64,000 nt of DNA from Gorsachius magnificus. Taxonomy: Eukaryota; Chordata; Aves; Pelecaniformes; Ardeidae. The notes under the pieces are model-generated. The model saw nothing but the letters and a program-made list of their open reading frames with translations, did not search any database and was not told the DNA's origin. The position numbers and the translations under genes were made by a program. The stretch lies in NCBI GenBank assembly GCA_034008185.1, contig CM067081.1, forward strand, positions 21,017,821-21,081,820. Direction: 5' to 3'. Of the stretch, positions 37,237 to 47,120 are shown piece after piece; within the stretch, counting starts at the first letter, position 1, and each line of letters starts with the position of its first letter.

Positions 37237-40200
37237 CTCTAGATGTGCCTTCCCACTTCATCTACCCTGACTGTCTGAGCCTCAGCAGAGAAGTCAATCT
37301 CCCCTCCTTCCTTACAGTGTAGTAGAGTATATGGCTGTTACCCTGTGTTCTCCCAGAGCACCAAGTACTTTCAAAATAAAATTGTCTTGTTTTAGAGGGA
37401 AACAAAGAGTAAGAACAATGGACAAAAATAATATCTCCTCAGAAGTAGTTACTTTCTCACCACTGGCTTCACAGGAGCCTAGAGTGTCTTACTCAGATTT
37501 GATACGCAACTGGAAATTTCCAGAGCTAAGTGAGATGAATACTGCCCCAAATAATTTGATTTTTTAATTGAATGAATGGATGTCTCTCCAAACATTCTTT
37601 TCTTTCATTGGATAATGTTTTTAAAACATTAAGAAGTTCCCATAATAAAACTTTACCACTTCATGTTAGAATAATCGGTACAAAACACATTTTCTTCTTA
37701 CTTATCTTTTTGCTGAAATGCCTGAATATAAAATATAGTTGCACATACCTGCAGGCACCATTAACTTTGGGTTCTTGATTTTCAGACTTGCTGAGTGTCC
37801 ACAGCTCCTGTTAGTCTATGTGGAAAAGATGAATACTCACTTCAATAGAACATCGTTTCTTGAACTTCAAAATACTTGAATATTTGAAAATGTTGAGCTT
37901 TTATGTCCATGGCCTATCCAAATTACTTTGACATTGTAGGGGTGACCTTAGCTGTTAACATCCGCTTAATTTCATTGGATTTGTGGAAAGTAATAAGCTG
38001 CTTGTGCCACATAATGTAACCAGTGTCTGAAAGTGGTAAAGTAATGCAGGATTGTAAAAAATTACAAGCAATGACTTACACTTTGACTTGTACTTAGAGC
38101 TGCAGGTACTGAAAGCACAACTTTTTCTTGATTATTTTGCCAGATGGAGAGATGGAAGAGCTCATAATAAGGATTTGCACTGATAACACCCCCCCAAGCT
38201 TATCTGAATGCACTTTATTAAAAGTATCCCCTAGAAACACATGCTTTCCTCGTCTTGAGAAGAGGCAGAAATTCACAGACATTCCCTACCAGGCTCCTTT
38301 TGTTATAGCTACTTTTCTCTTTATTCTTGGTGCTGTGCTGGAGAGCTGGTGACACCAAGTTCTGCCTCAGTTGTGCTTCTGATTCTTTAGACAGAGCAAG
38401 GAAACAACAACTTCTTAGAAGAAAAAGGTCATAATGGTGTGCATGGGCATGGCAATGGTATTCCAGGTATCTTGGCAGTGAGCAAGCTCATAATATATTT
38501 GGCCTTTAGCATGGCCTTTCCACTGTCAGCAGTCCATGTTTTTCAAACAGGTTCTGGGCAGGGAGCGACCCCCCCATCCTGGTCATCTTATCTGTGTTCC
38601 CCCTACTCTCAGGCCACAGAAATGAGACATTTATGCGCCAGGTCCATGCAGTTGCTATCTGAGCCAGAGCCTTCATTTAAAAGCCACAAAGTAGGAGGCT
38701 GTCACACCCCTAGAAACGTTATACTAATGTTGACTGTTGTGTACCTGATTTCTAGTAAGGACTTGCCAGTTATTATACATCTTATTTCATTACGACATTT
38801 TCTGCTTGATTGCTGTGCTCATGACCAGAGATCTCTTCACAGGAGAATATTTTTATATGTAGATAACATTGACTCTTTAAAGGTCTATGGAATCTGGTCT
38901 CCAGGAAGTGTGATGTATCCTGGAAGATGTTTTAAATTCTCTTTTATGAAAAAGGAAATTATGGGAGAAAGGTAATGGTATGATATTTAGAATTCACAGT
39001 ACTGTATTGTCATACTGTGTATTGTCATGCCATGAGAGGTGTCTGACTGAAGAGTAAAATTAGACTGTGGGAAGGAATGGCTAAATTAAGAGTTCTTTAG
39101 TTACTGAGGACTGGCATTCATGGGAGATGGTAGTGCTTTTGCTTGAGGAAACTACGACACTCGGAAAAAGAAGTAAATATTAAATATTTTTATTGGTGAT
39201 GTATGCCATGTACATTGCTTAGCACTGGCGATGAACAGATTTGAGCAGGGCTGGACATGCTCAGGGCTTGACTTTTTTCCTCAGACACCTTAGCTCCAGG
39301 GAAAGTCAATCTCTGGTAATTTTCCCATAATGTCTTATAAGCTTTGTTTTCATGTCCTGGAAGCTACAGCTTTTTAGGGAAAGCATCAGGGAGAAAGTTT
39401 TTAAATCCTCTTGTCACTGAAGCTTTTTTGATCTCGTTACCTAAAAAGCAGGAGAAGCTCAGGACGGTGAAGACCTGGAGACCTGTCCCTGCTCCACCCC
39501 AGTGAGGTAAGGCAGTTTTCCAACGGCTTGGGCTGGCAGACCGGAAAGATGACTTGTGCTTTTGTGGACTTGTTTTCCAAACGGGTCAATTCTTTGCCAA
39601 CATTTTCCTTGTCCTTTAGACCTCTGGTGTGCTTAATCCACATACTGAGTTGGTTTCATCTTTGCTGGACAAAGGTTTTGCCAAGCATCTTATGATAACT
39701 GTATGGCACCTATAGGTTTTGCACCCAAATGAGTCCCCTGCATTCAGCTACTATAAGAGGTGAAACAGCTTTAGCGTGAACAGTGTTTTGTCTGTCCCCT
39801 CTACAGTGGACAGGGGAATCAGGGAGGGTTTTTTTCCGGCTGGAGAACTATTTATTTTTGTTGAGCCTCTGTCACATATGTTGTGCAATTGCCTTTCTGG
39901 CCTTCCTTCTCCTTTTCCAGTATGTACTTCAGTGGAAGTCTTGGCACCCTGACAATGTGACGGTGCTTATTACTCATGAGCATATTGTCTGACTTTTGAC
40001 TGAATGTCAGCACTTCTTTGATCACGTTCCTTCTGCCTGAATTAATTAGGGGAGGAGTGACACACTCCTCTGTGGTCCTTGGCTGGCCTTTAGCCCTGTA
40101 TCTTTGCAAGGAGATTTATCATGCAATTGAACTGGTGGTAAGTCATGAGGAACTGGGAGGGCGCAGTGAGAGGAGATCAAGATTTTACCACTCCTGTGAG

Positions 40201-41263
40201 CAGAGCTGTTCTTATCAGGCTACAGGCTGTATCAGGGATGCATTTGTGCCTGGTTTACTTGAAGTATGTCTCAGTTTTGCCCCTTCAGGCCATGCAAAGG
40301 AAGACTTTTTCATATTTCTTCTCTGTTCCAAGCTGCACTAGCTACTTTTTTTTATTTTGGGGTATTTCTTTTACTTGCTCTATCCTGATTTTCTCTTGCT
40401 CTGTGTTTATTTTTACTGCCCAGCAAAGACCAGACCATCCACAACCTCCAGCAGTTCTCATCTGTGGTACCAGTTGCAGGCCTGTGTCCTGCCCCATTCT
40501 GTATATTTTTTTCCTTTACCATGGAGTACCCAGTCACGGAGAGAAACAGGAGAAAAAGGGCTGGCTGGGACCATAGTTTCCCTTTCCACAGTCATTTTTA
40601 TCTGTTCTTCCTACTTCTTTTTCCTCTCCAGGAACTTGCAGTGTAGCTTTAAAAACAGCTGTGGTGTATTCTTGAAAATTTTATTTTGGATCACGGGAAA
40701 CTAGCTGTTTTGAAAAGCTGTCAATGTAAATTACTTCCCACTAGCATTAATGTAGGTTGTTTTTAGTTCAGACAGTTAACTTTTATATATGACTAGTATC
40801 AGTTTATTAAACACTGGGTTCCTGAGCATGTTTTTTTGCACATGGGCAACTAGGTTTGAAGTGGTTATTCTGAAATCTCTGCTTTTCCTTGTTTCCCATG
40901 TGTCTCATGTATTGTTGTGGTTTAAAGCATTTTAGAAATCAAACCTAGCATCTTTCTTTATTTCAAGTCTCTCTGATGGTGAAGAAAAAACATTTGTGTA
41001 TGTACCTACTGTTGCACACCTTTATATAGACAGGATCACAGCAGAGATGGTGAGCAAAGCAAGTATTGCGGTCCTTTGGATCTGTCACTGGTACATATTT
41101 GTAGGCAGTATCTTTTTGTTTCTAAATTCAGACAAGCTTGTTTCTTCTCATTGCATGGTTTCTCTGGGCTGGGAAAATTTGGGAAAGGGCATCACATGTC
41201 CATGTTCCAATATCTCTAGAAAAATACCTTGTTGGTTATCATGGTAATAAATTTATTAGCCAG

Positions 41264-41320
41264 GCAGTGGGGGAAAAGGCATAGTCCTAATTCATGATAA
41301 AAAAAAAAAAAAAAAAAAAA
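41264..41320 (+). mobile_element. Tiny poly(A)-tailed insertion flanked by a 9-bp direct repeat
   Basis: About 35 bases of non-A sequence followed by 22 A (41299-41320) are flanked by identical ATTAGCCAG copies at 41255-41263 and 41320-41328. The second copy shares its first A with the tail. A direct repeat framing a poly(A)-ending segment is the signature of target-primed reverse transcription, here of a strongly 5'-truncated RNA. A chance repeat cannot be excluded. Confidence 0.4.
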
Positions 41321-41772
41321 TTAGCCAGAATAAACACCAGAGTAAACCTGGTGAAGAAAACCTGTTCTAAATCTGTTCTGGATGAAATCTGTTGATCAGT
41401 CTTTCTGTTTCTCTAACCTTTTCCTTAGTCAAATTTGTTAAGAGTTTTGTTAAGTTTTTTCAGCTCTCAAAGGTTAGTATCAAATTACTGCAGACCTGGA
41501 GACATCCCTAACCCCAGACTTTCTCTTCTGCCCTTCATCTCCATCATCTCTTAAGTTTACATGTCACAACTACAGTAACATTGCCAGAATCTGGCTTCTC
41601 TTTCCTCTGCCTCTCTGCAATAACCTATTCATGCCTTAATCAATTTGCATCTCATCTCTCCAATTGCCTGCTACCATGGTCTTCCTAAGTCCTTTCTTTC
41701 TGATCATCTTCTGCAGTGAAGCTGGTTGAACAATGGGAAAAAAAAAAGAATAAATAAGGTCCAGACTTGCGT

Positions 41773-41855
41773 CTGGTATAAATCAATGAAACTTCAGTGA
41801 TCCACTGTTGACACTAGAATGATGCTGATTTTACACCAGTCTAGAATATCTGACC
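41773..41855. repeat. Ancient palindromic dispersed repeat, copy A
   Basis: Arms CTGGTATAAATCA (41773-41785) and TGATTTTACACCAG (41826-41839) are near-perfect inverted complements. They are followed by 'gaatatctgaccc'. The words TAAATCAATG and ATGCTGATT recur with nearly the same spacing in the copy at 50034. I recall a similar palindrome with 'GTGTAAATCAGC..TGACTTCAATGGAGC' from bird and turtle sequence. The family name is uncertain. Confidence 0.6.
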
Positions 41856-42518
41856 CTGAATATGCTGCAATTCTTCTTTGCCTTTTATAACTATGCTACA
41901 TAGGAATCTTTCATCTTTGCTATTTATGTACGTTTTTTAAATGGATTTTTGTTAATATCTGTTCAGTGAATGGTGACTTTCAGTATGTATTCACCTAGAA
42001 ACAGGGATAGTACTATGCGGAAAGAAAGAATATTTATTGTTCATTATTCCTAAATTGTTTGTTTTCTCCTGCTTGAACACTTTCTGTCATGACCTAGAGC
42101 TAGATAACTAATACTAATAAATAACTAATAGCCAGTATTCTGTATACATGATGGATTTGCATAAATTACAGGACAATTAGCTATGGCAAATTCTCAAAAT
42201 TAAGGAGATATTTGCCAATGATTCACTGACACAAAAATACAGCTGAAGCCTTCAGATACTTTATTCACAATGACTGTTTTGTCCAGTTCTTTCCCAGAAA
42301 ACCTGACTGCTAAAAATGGGTTTAGCATCTTCTAGTCCAGCTGCCTGTGCCACTATCCAGCTCTTCTCTTTCAAATTTCTTTTTTGTTCAGACATTCCAC
42401 TTACATCTACGCTCTCCCCAACTCCTCCTCCATTTACTCTGAGGTTTTTCAAAGAAGTGATATCTTGGCATTTTAATGAGGAGATGAATAGCATTGACAT
42501 TTGCCTCATGTCAGGTGT

Positions 42519-42598
42519 CATAGAATAGCTGAGGTATGAAGGCACCTCTGGAGATCGTCTAATCCAAATCCTCTGCTCAGAGCAGGGTCAACTAGAGT
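42519..42598 (-). mobile_element. Short CR1 3'-end fragment
   Basis: The plus strand reads 'catagaatagctgaggtatg', then 'aaggcacctctggagatcgtctaatccaa', then 'ctgctcagagcagggtcaactagag'. This is the reverse complement of a CR1 3' UTR, with the terminal octamer side at low coordinate. Only about 80 bases remain, so the copy was truncated almost completely during insertion. Confidence 0.8.
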
Positions 42599-44164
42599 AT
42601 ATATGTGTATGTGTTTTACTTTTTGGAAATGGAGTAGATTGTGGTCTTTCCACACCAGTTTGACTAGAGAGGAATGCACTGTACTTTGGCTGCCTTCGCA
42701 TTGCAAATGCTGTTAAGGCAATGCACTTCTTGGTTTATCTGCCCCAGTTAGCTCTGAACAAGCCAGGCCTGGCCAGAAGGGCTAAGGGTGCTCTGTACTG
42801 CACGCTGCCATGGGGGAACCCTGGCACTGTAGCAACACTGCTTTTGATGCTCATCAAGCCTGCATGTTCGTGCACAGCACCACAGTCTGTCATGTAGACG
42901 TGACCAGAGACCTGAAGATGTCAGATGGTCACTCATGTTGCAAGTCCCTAAGTCCATTCCTGTCTTCTTGAATGCTTTTTCATACTGAGCCGTACATGTC
43001 CACCTCATACTATCCTATGCATATTAGGGAATGTTTGATGGCTGCACATATTTTAAAAATACATGTACAAATGGACATGGTATACTGATATTGTGGGACC
43101 AGTCTTTTTAAGAGAGTCAACTTAGGCTCTATTTTTGAAACTGCAATTCAATGCATAGTTAATTGCTGGCCCAGCTGATACCACTTATTTATCTCACTTC
43201 CCGAATTAAAAGCACAATCAAGTAATAGGATGTCTAAGTGTCATTATTTGCACATGAGCTTGATTACAGATGCAAAATATAGAAAGAAGAAAAAAGATTC
43301 ATAATACCATGTTTTCCTGCATACTCTATATTGGATAATTGAAGCTATCTTTGGCTATGTTACTTCTGGATCTTCTGGAGAATATGATATTAAGCAAGAA
43401 CATTAAAAACAAAGCCTCCACAGATGCTCACAAAAAATAAGCAGAGCAAAACAAAATCCCCAATGTTATTTTTATTTCATATCACCACTAAAGAAGAAAG
43501 AAAATAGAGTATTAAAGCAGGCTGATCTGGAAACCTGCCTAGACTGGCGAGTTTGGCAGCTGGCATATTTCACATTTCATTAATACTAAATGAAAAAATC
43601 TCAAATCTTGATAAAAGTTCTGTATTTTTCTTGGAATTCTCTTAAAAGGCTCCCCTTTAAGAGCTGGTAGAATATGGTCAAATCACTAGATATCCTTAAT
43701 GAGCATAACTGCTTCTTGGATTAAGGTGCATAGACATATAAAGAGGGCCTAGATTTGAGAGAACAGTCCTGTTTTCATTACTTTGCCATTTAATAACTAA
43801 AGAAAGAACTTAGCTCTCTCTCCCACTCCTGGAGATCACTGCACCACTAATTAACCGCTTGAGATGTTTAAGAATTTTAATTGTCTTCATGCTGCACTAC
43901 TGCACCACTGTGTACCACCCTGCGCTAGGGAAGAAGAGATGGGTTTTGCTTTCTGTAAGAGAAACACTACATACAGAGGTGGCTGAACTGGTTGTATGTT
44001 TTGTTTAGGAAGTAGTGGAAATGATAACAGGAGTTAAGTTTGCTTTGCATTTTCCATTGTCAGCATCCTCTTCAGTTGCTACAGGCTGTAATCAGACTGA
44101 TTAACTTCCACCTTGGATGTTACTTTAAGTTTCTTTTCCTGTTTCAAGTTTCTTTCCTTTTCAA
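42599..44164. other. Unique noncoding stretch
   Basis: No gene or dispersed repeat recognised. Confidence 0.5.
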
Positions 44165-44847
44165 AAGATGAAAATAACTCTGCAGACACCAAGGTCAGTG
44201 AAGAAGGATGGCAGGAGGTGCTCCAGGTGCCAGGGCAGAGATTCCCCTGCACCCCATGTGGTGCAGCCCATGGTGGGGCAGGCTGTCCCCCTGCAGCCCA
44301 GGGAGGACCCCACGCCGGAGCAGGGGGATGCCCGAAGGAGGCTGTGACCCTGTGGGAAGTCTGCGCTGGAGCAGGCTCCTGGCAGGCCCCATGGCCCCAT
44401 GGAGAGAGGAGCTCATGCTGGAGCAGTATGTGAAGAACTGTAGCCTGTGGGAAGGACTCATGTTGGAGAAGTTTGTGGAGGACTGTTTGCCGTGGGAGGG
44501 ACCCCAGGGTGGATCTGGGGAGGAGTGTGAGGAGGAAGGAGCAGCAGAGACAGTGTGTGATGAACTGACACCAACCGCCATTCCCTGTCCCCCTGCATCA
44601 CTGGAGGGCAGAAGGTAGTGAAAATTGGCAGTGAAGTTAAGCCCGGGAAGAAGGGACGGTTGGGAGGAAGGTGTTTTAAGATTTGGTTTTATTTCTCATT
44701 GCCTTACTCTAATTTGTTTGGTAATAAATAATTTTTTCCCTAAGTCGAGCTTTTCATTATATTTTCTCTCCCCTGTCCATCTGTGGAGGGGGAGTGATAA
44801 AGAGGCTTTGGTGGGCACCTGACACCAGCCAGGGTCAACCCACCACA
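44165..44847 (+). mobile_element. ERV-type LTR fragment ending CCACCACA
   Basis: A GC-rich block abruptly replaces AT-rich DNA. It starts around 'ctctgcagacaccaaggtcagtg' and contains repeated 'cccgtgggaaggactc..tggagcag' motifs. It then turns AT-rich with a polyadenylation-like AATAAA (44722) and ends with 'ggtgggcacctgacaccagccagggtcaacccaccaca'. The end CA at 44846-44847 is the normal LTR terminus. The layout matches an LTR family I recall as common in birds, but I cannot name it reliably. An open frame of 136 codons (44208-44618) lies inside. No gag, pol or env similarity, primer-binding site or second LTR is visible. The orientation is chosen from the AATAAA and the CA end. The left end is probably truncated. 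Confidence 0.65.
44412..44501 (+). repeat. In-frame 45-bp tandem repeat (two 15-codon units) in the LTR element
   Basis: Units 44412-44456 and 44457-44501 are both exactly 45 bases. They translate in the open frame as LMLEQYVKNCSLWEG and LMLEKFVEDCLPWEG. Less regular relatives precede them (for example 'cgctggagcaggctcctgg' at 44363). The unit length keeps the reading frame. Whether the frame was ever translated is unknown. Confidence 0.85.
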
Positions 44848-45738
44848 TGCAGGGCAGACCCCTGCATTACTCTACTTCTACTGGCCTCCAAGTTGAGTAT
44901 AACCCACTAATCACTACCCACTGAACCTCATCATCCAACCATGTTTTTTAATCCATCTGGTTGTCCACCCACCCCCATCATTTGTCCCAACTTGGATACA
45001 AGACTACTGGGGGGAGACTTTGTCAAATGGCCTGCTAAGGTCAAGGTAAATGAAATCTAATGCTCTCCCCTTGCCCACAAACTCAGTGAATTTTTTCATT
45101 GAAGGCAATGAGTTTGGTCAGGCATATTTACCCTTGGTAAGTCCATACTGCCTGTCCCCAGTCACCTGCTTCTCCTTCCTGTGCTCAGGAATGTGCTCCA
45201 AGAGGACTAGCTCCATCATTTTCCAAGGAACCAAAGTGAGGCTGACCATCCTGTAATTCTCTGGATGGGCTTTCTGGCATTTTTTAAAGATACGTGCAAT
45301 GTTAGCCTTTCCCCAGTCATCAGGGGATTTGCCTGATCTCTACAGCCTTTCAAAGGTGATAGAGAGCAGCCTTGTAAAGGCAACAGCCAGTTGTCTCCAG
45401 ACTCTTGGATGCAGCCCATCTCATTCCAAGGACTTATGTGAGTCAAGAGCTTCCAAGTACTCCATGACTGAATCCTTATCTGCTGCTGGTTGTTATTCCC
45501 TTCCTGAACCTCTTCAATAAACATGGAGGCCTGGGAGACCTCATTGGTGAAGACTGAGGCAAAGAAAGCAATGAGAATGTCACCCTCATCCATGTCTGCT
45601 CTCACTAAATCATCTGTCTCATTCAGCAACAGGCTCACATTTTCCTTGTTCAGCCTTTTCCTACTAATATTGTAGTAGAAGCTCTTCATGTTGCACTTGA
45701 CATCCTTTGCAAGTCTCAACTGCTTTGGCTTTCCCGAC
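44848..45738 (-). mobile_element. CR1 LINE fragment: pre-RT and reverse transcriptase N-terminal half
   Basis: The minus strand carries AKDVKCNMKSFYYNI, LLLNETDDLV and FFASVFTNE of the pre-RT block. It continues through the RT fingers region (MGC, the IFKKCQKA-like segment and RITGWSASLWF-like segments in shifted frames). RT motif A is at 45022-45048 as YLDLSRPFD, keeping both the catalytic Asp and the F-D of the family pattern YLDL.KAFD. Several frameshifts and stops follow. Homology ends in the motif B region exactly where the LTR terminus lies, so the F-A-D-D box and 3' end of this copy are missing. Confidence 0.88.
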
Positions 45739-47040
45739 ACACAATTCTTAGTTTACTTGTTGGATTGGAAATACTTTTATAAGAGTCATATCTGAAGTTT
45801 GCATGACTCCTTTGAAGAACATTGTGCCTCTTATTTATTCATTTGGTATCTACAGCAACTGCAGTAGTCATCAAGGCAGAAAGGTGAAGGAACAAAAAGG
45901 TACACAGTAGCTGTATGTCCTTTAATGTAGCTGTAATTTGAAGGAAGAGTCACATAGCTCAGAATCAGTCCAGGTAAAATATGCAATCTGTTGAGTTGCA
46001 GGTTTAGCAAATGCTTTTGATTTTTCCCAGGGGGAGACATGGTTTAATTTTAGTTTGAATTTATTATACAGCCTCTTCAAAGTTGAAACCAGCAATTTCC
46101 TCACCTCCCAGCTGCTCTGCCTGTGATCATGGGACACACACCTGCAGATCTCGTAGTCACAGTTCCTGTAAGCTATTTTCTTCTTTTTTTAGTGACACAT
46201 ACACAAAACACAGAACTAACTACTCCTACTCTCCTGCCTGGGAAAAAGGAAGAAGCTCTACATCCAGAAGTATGGCCAAAACTTTTTTTTTTTTTTTCAC
46301 CAGGCAGGAAAGCATTGAAAGAAGAATGTTCTGGAAGATTAGTCTTGCCATGAGCATTAGAATTTGTACCTCAGCTTTCTTACAGAAATGGTCGCATTTG
46401 GGGATTTCTGTCCCCATATCTGAGCTCCTCAAACTTTCACATGTTAATCCTCATAACAGCCCTTTCAAGTAATTATGTGTTTGTTATCCTCATTTAACAA
46501 ACAGTGAACTGCAGTCATTATTTAGAACTGCTTGATTTAATGCTGAAGATGGATTTAGACACTTTGATTGGAGAAAGCTCACCAGCCTGCCTGCCTTTGG
46601 GAGCCACCCGATGTCCTCTGCTCCACAAAGATCCCCCAGGGGGGCCTGTGGGTGTTGCCACATTCTCCCTTCACTGCCCACTGTATCCGTCAGCCAAGAG
46701 GTCCCCTGACACAGCCATCTCCTGAGAGACTTCATCCCATGGAGTTTTTCTAAGCACACTGGAGGTACTCAGAAAGTGATGAGGTTGGTTTGAAGGGCAG
46801 CAGTTACGCCCCACTTCACCCAGGACCACAGCTGGAGAAGATGTGGACTGAGGACTAAGACACAAGGTGCATGCTAGCTCAGAAATGAGGGCAGCAGTGC
46901 GGCAGTGGTGTGCCTGAAGCAAACAGCTTCCTTCTGGATGGTTGACCTGTTTAGCCAAGGCAATCCCTTTTTCTGCATTTTGTATTTGACTGCTCCAAAT
47001 GAAGGAAAGAGGGCAGTGGTACTCACTGGAGCACTGGGGC

Positions 47041-47120
47041 TCCCACATTCATAGCCAGAGCCATCAAGCTAGCGACACAGCCAGACTCGGAGGTGCAAGT
47101 TAAACCACTCGAGCACTGGG
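47041..47120 (-). other. tRNA A-box-like sequence, possible SINE relic
   Basis: The minus strand reads GTGCTCGAGTGGTTTAACTT at about 47096-47115, fitting the internal promoter A box of tRNA-derived elements. No convincing B box or cloverleaf could be drawn, so it is not called a tRNA gene. It may be a relic of a tRNA-derived SINE or chance. Confidence 0.25.

Larger units (their letters stand above)
37237..42518. other. Unique noncoding stretch
   Basis: No gene recognised. The longest open frame (38439-38975, 178 codons) has no recognisable domain. Embedded small elements at 41264-41320 and 41773-41855 are listed separately. Confidence 0.5.

Noticed and set aside
38439..38975. 178-codon open frame on plus
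   Set aside because: No recognisable domain and ordinary intergenic composition. Best explained as chance.
44165..44847. Complete endogenous retrovirus
   Set aside because: Only one LTR-like block is visible. There is no second LTR, primer-binding site, or gag/pol/env similarity on either side.
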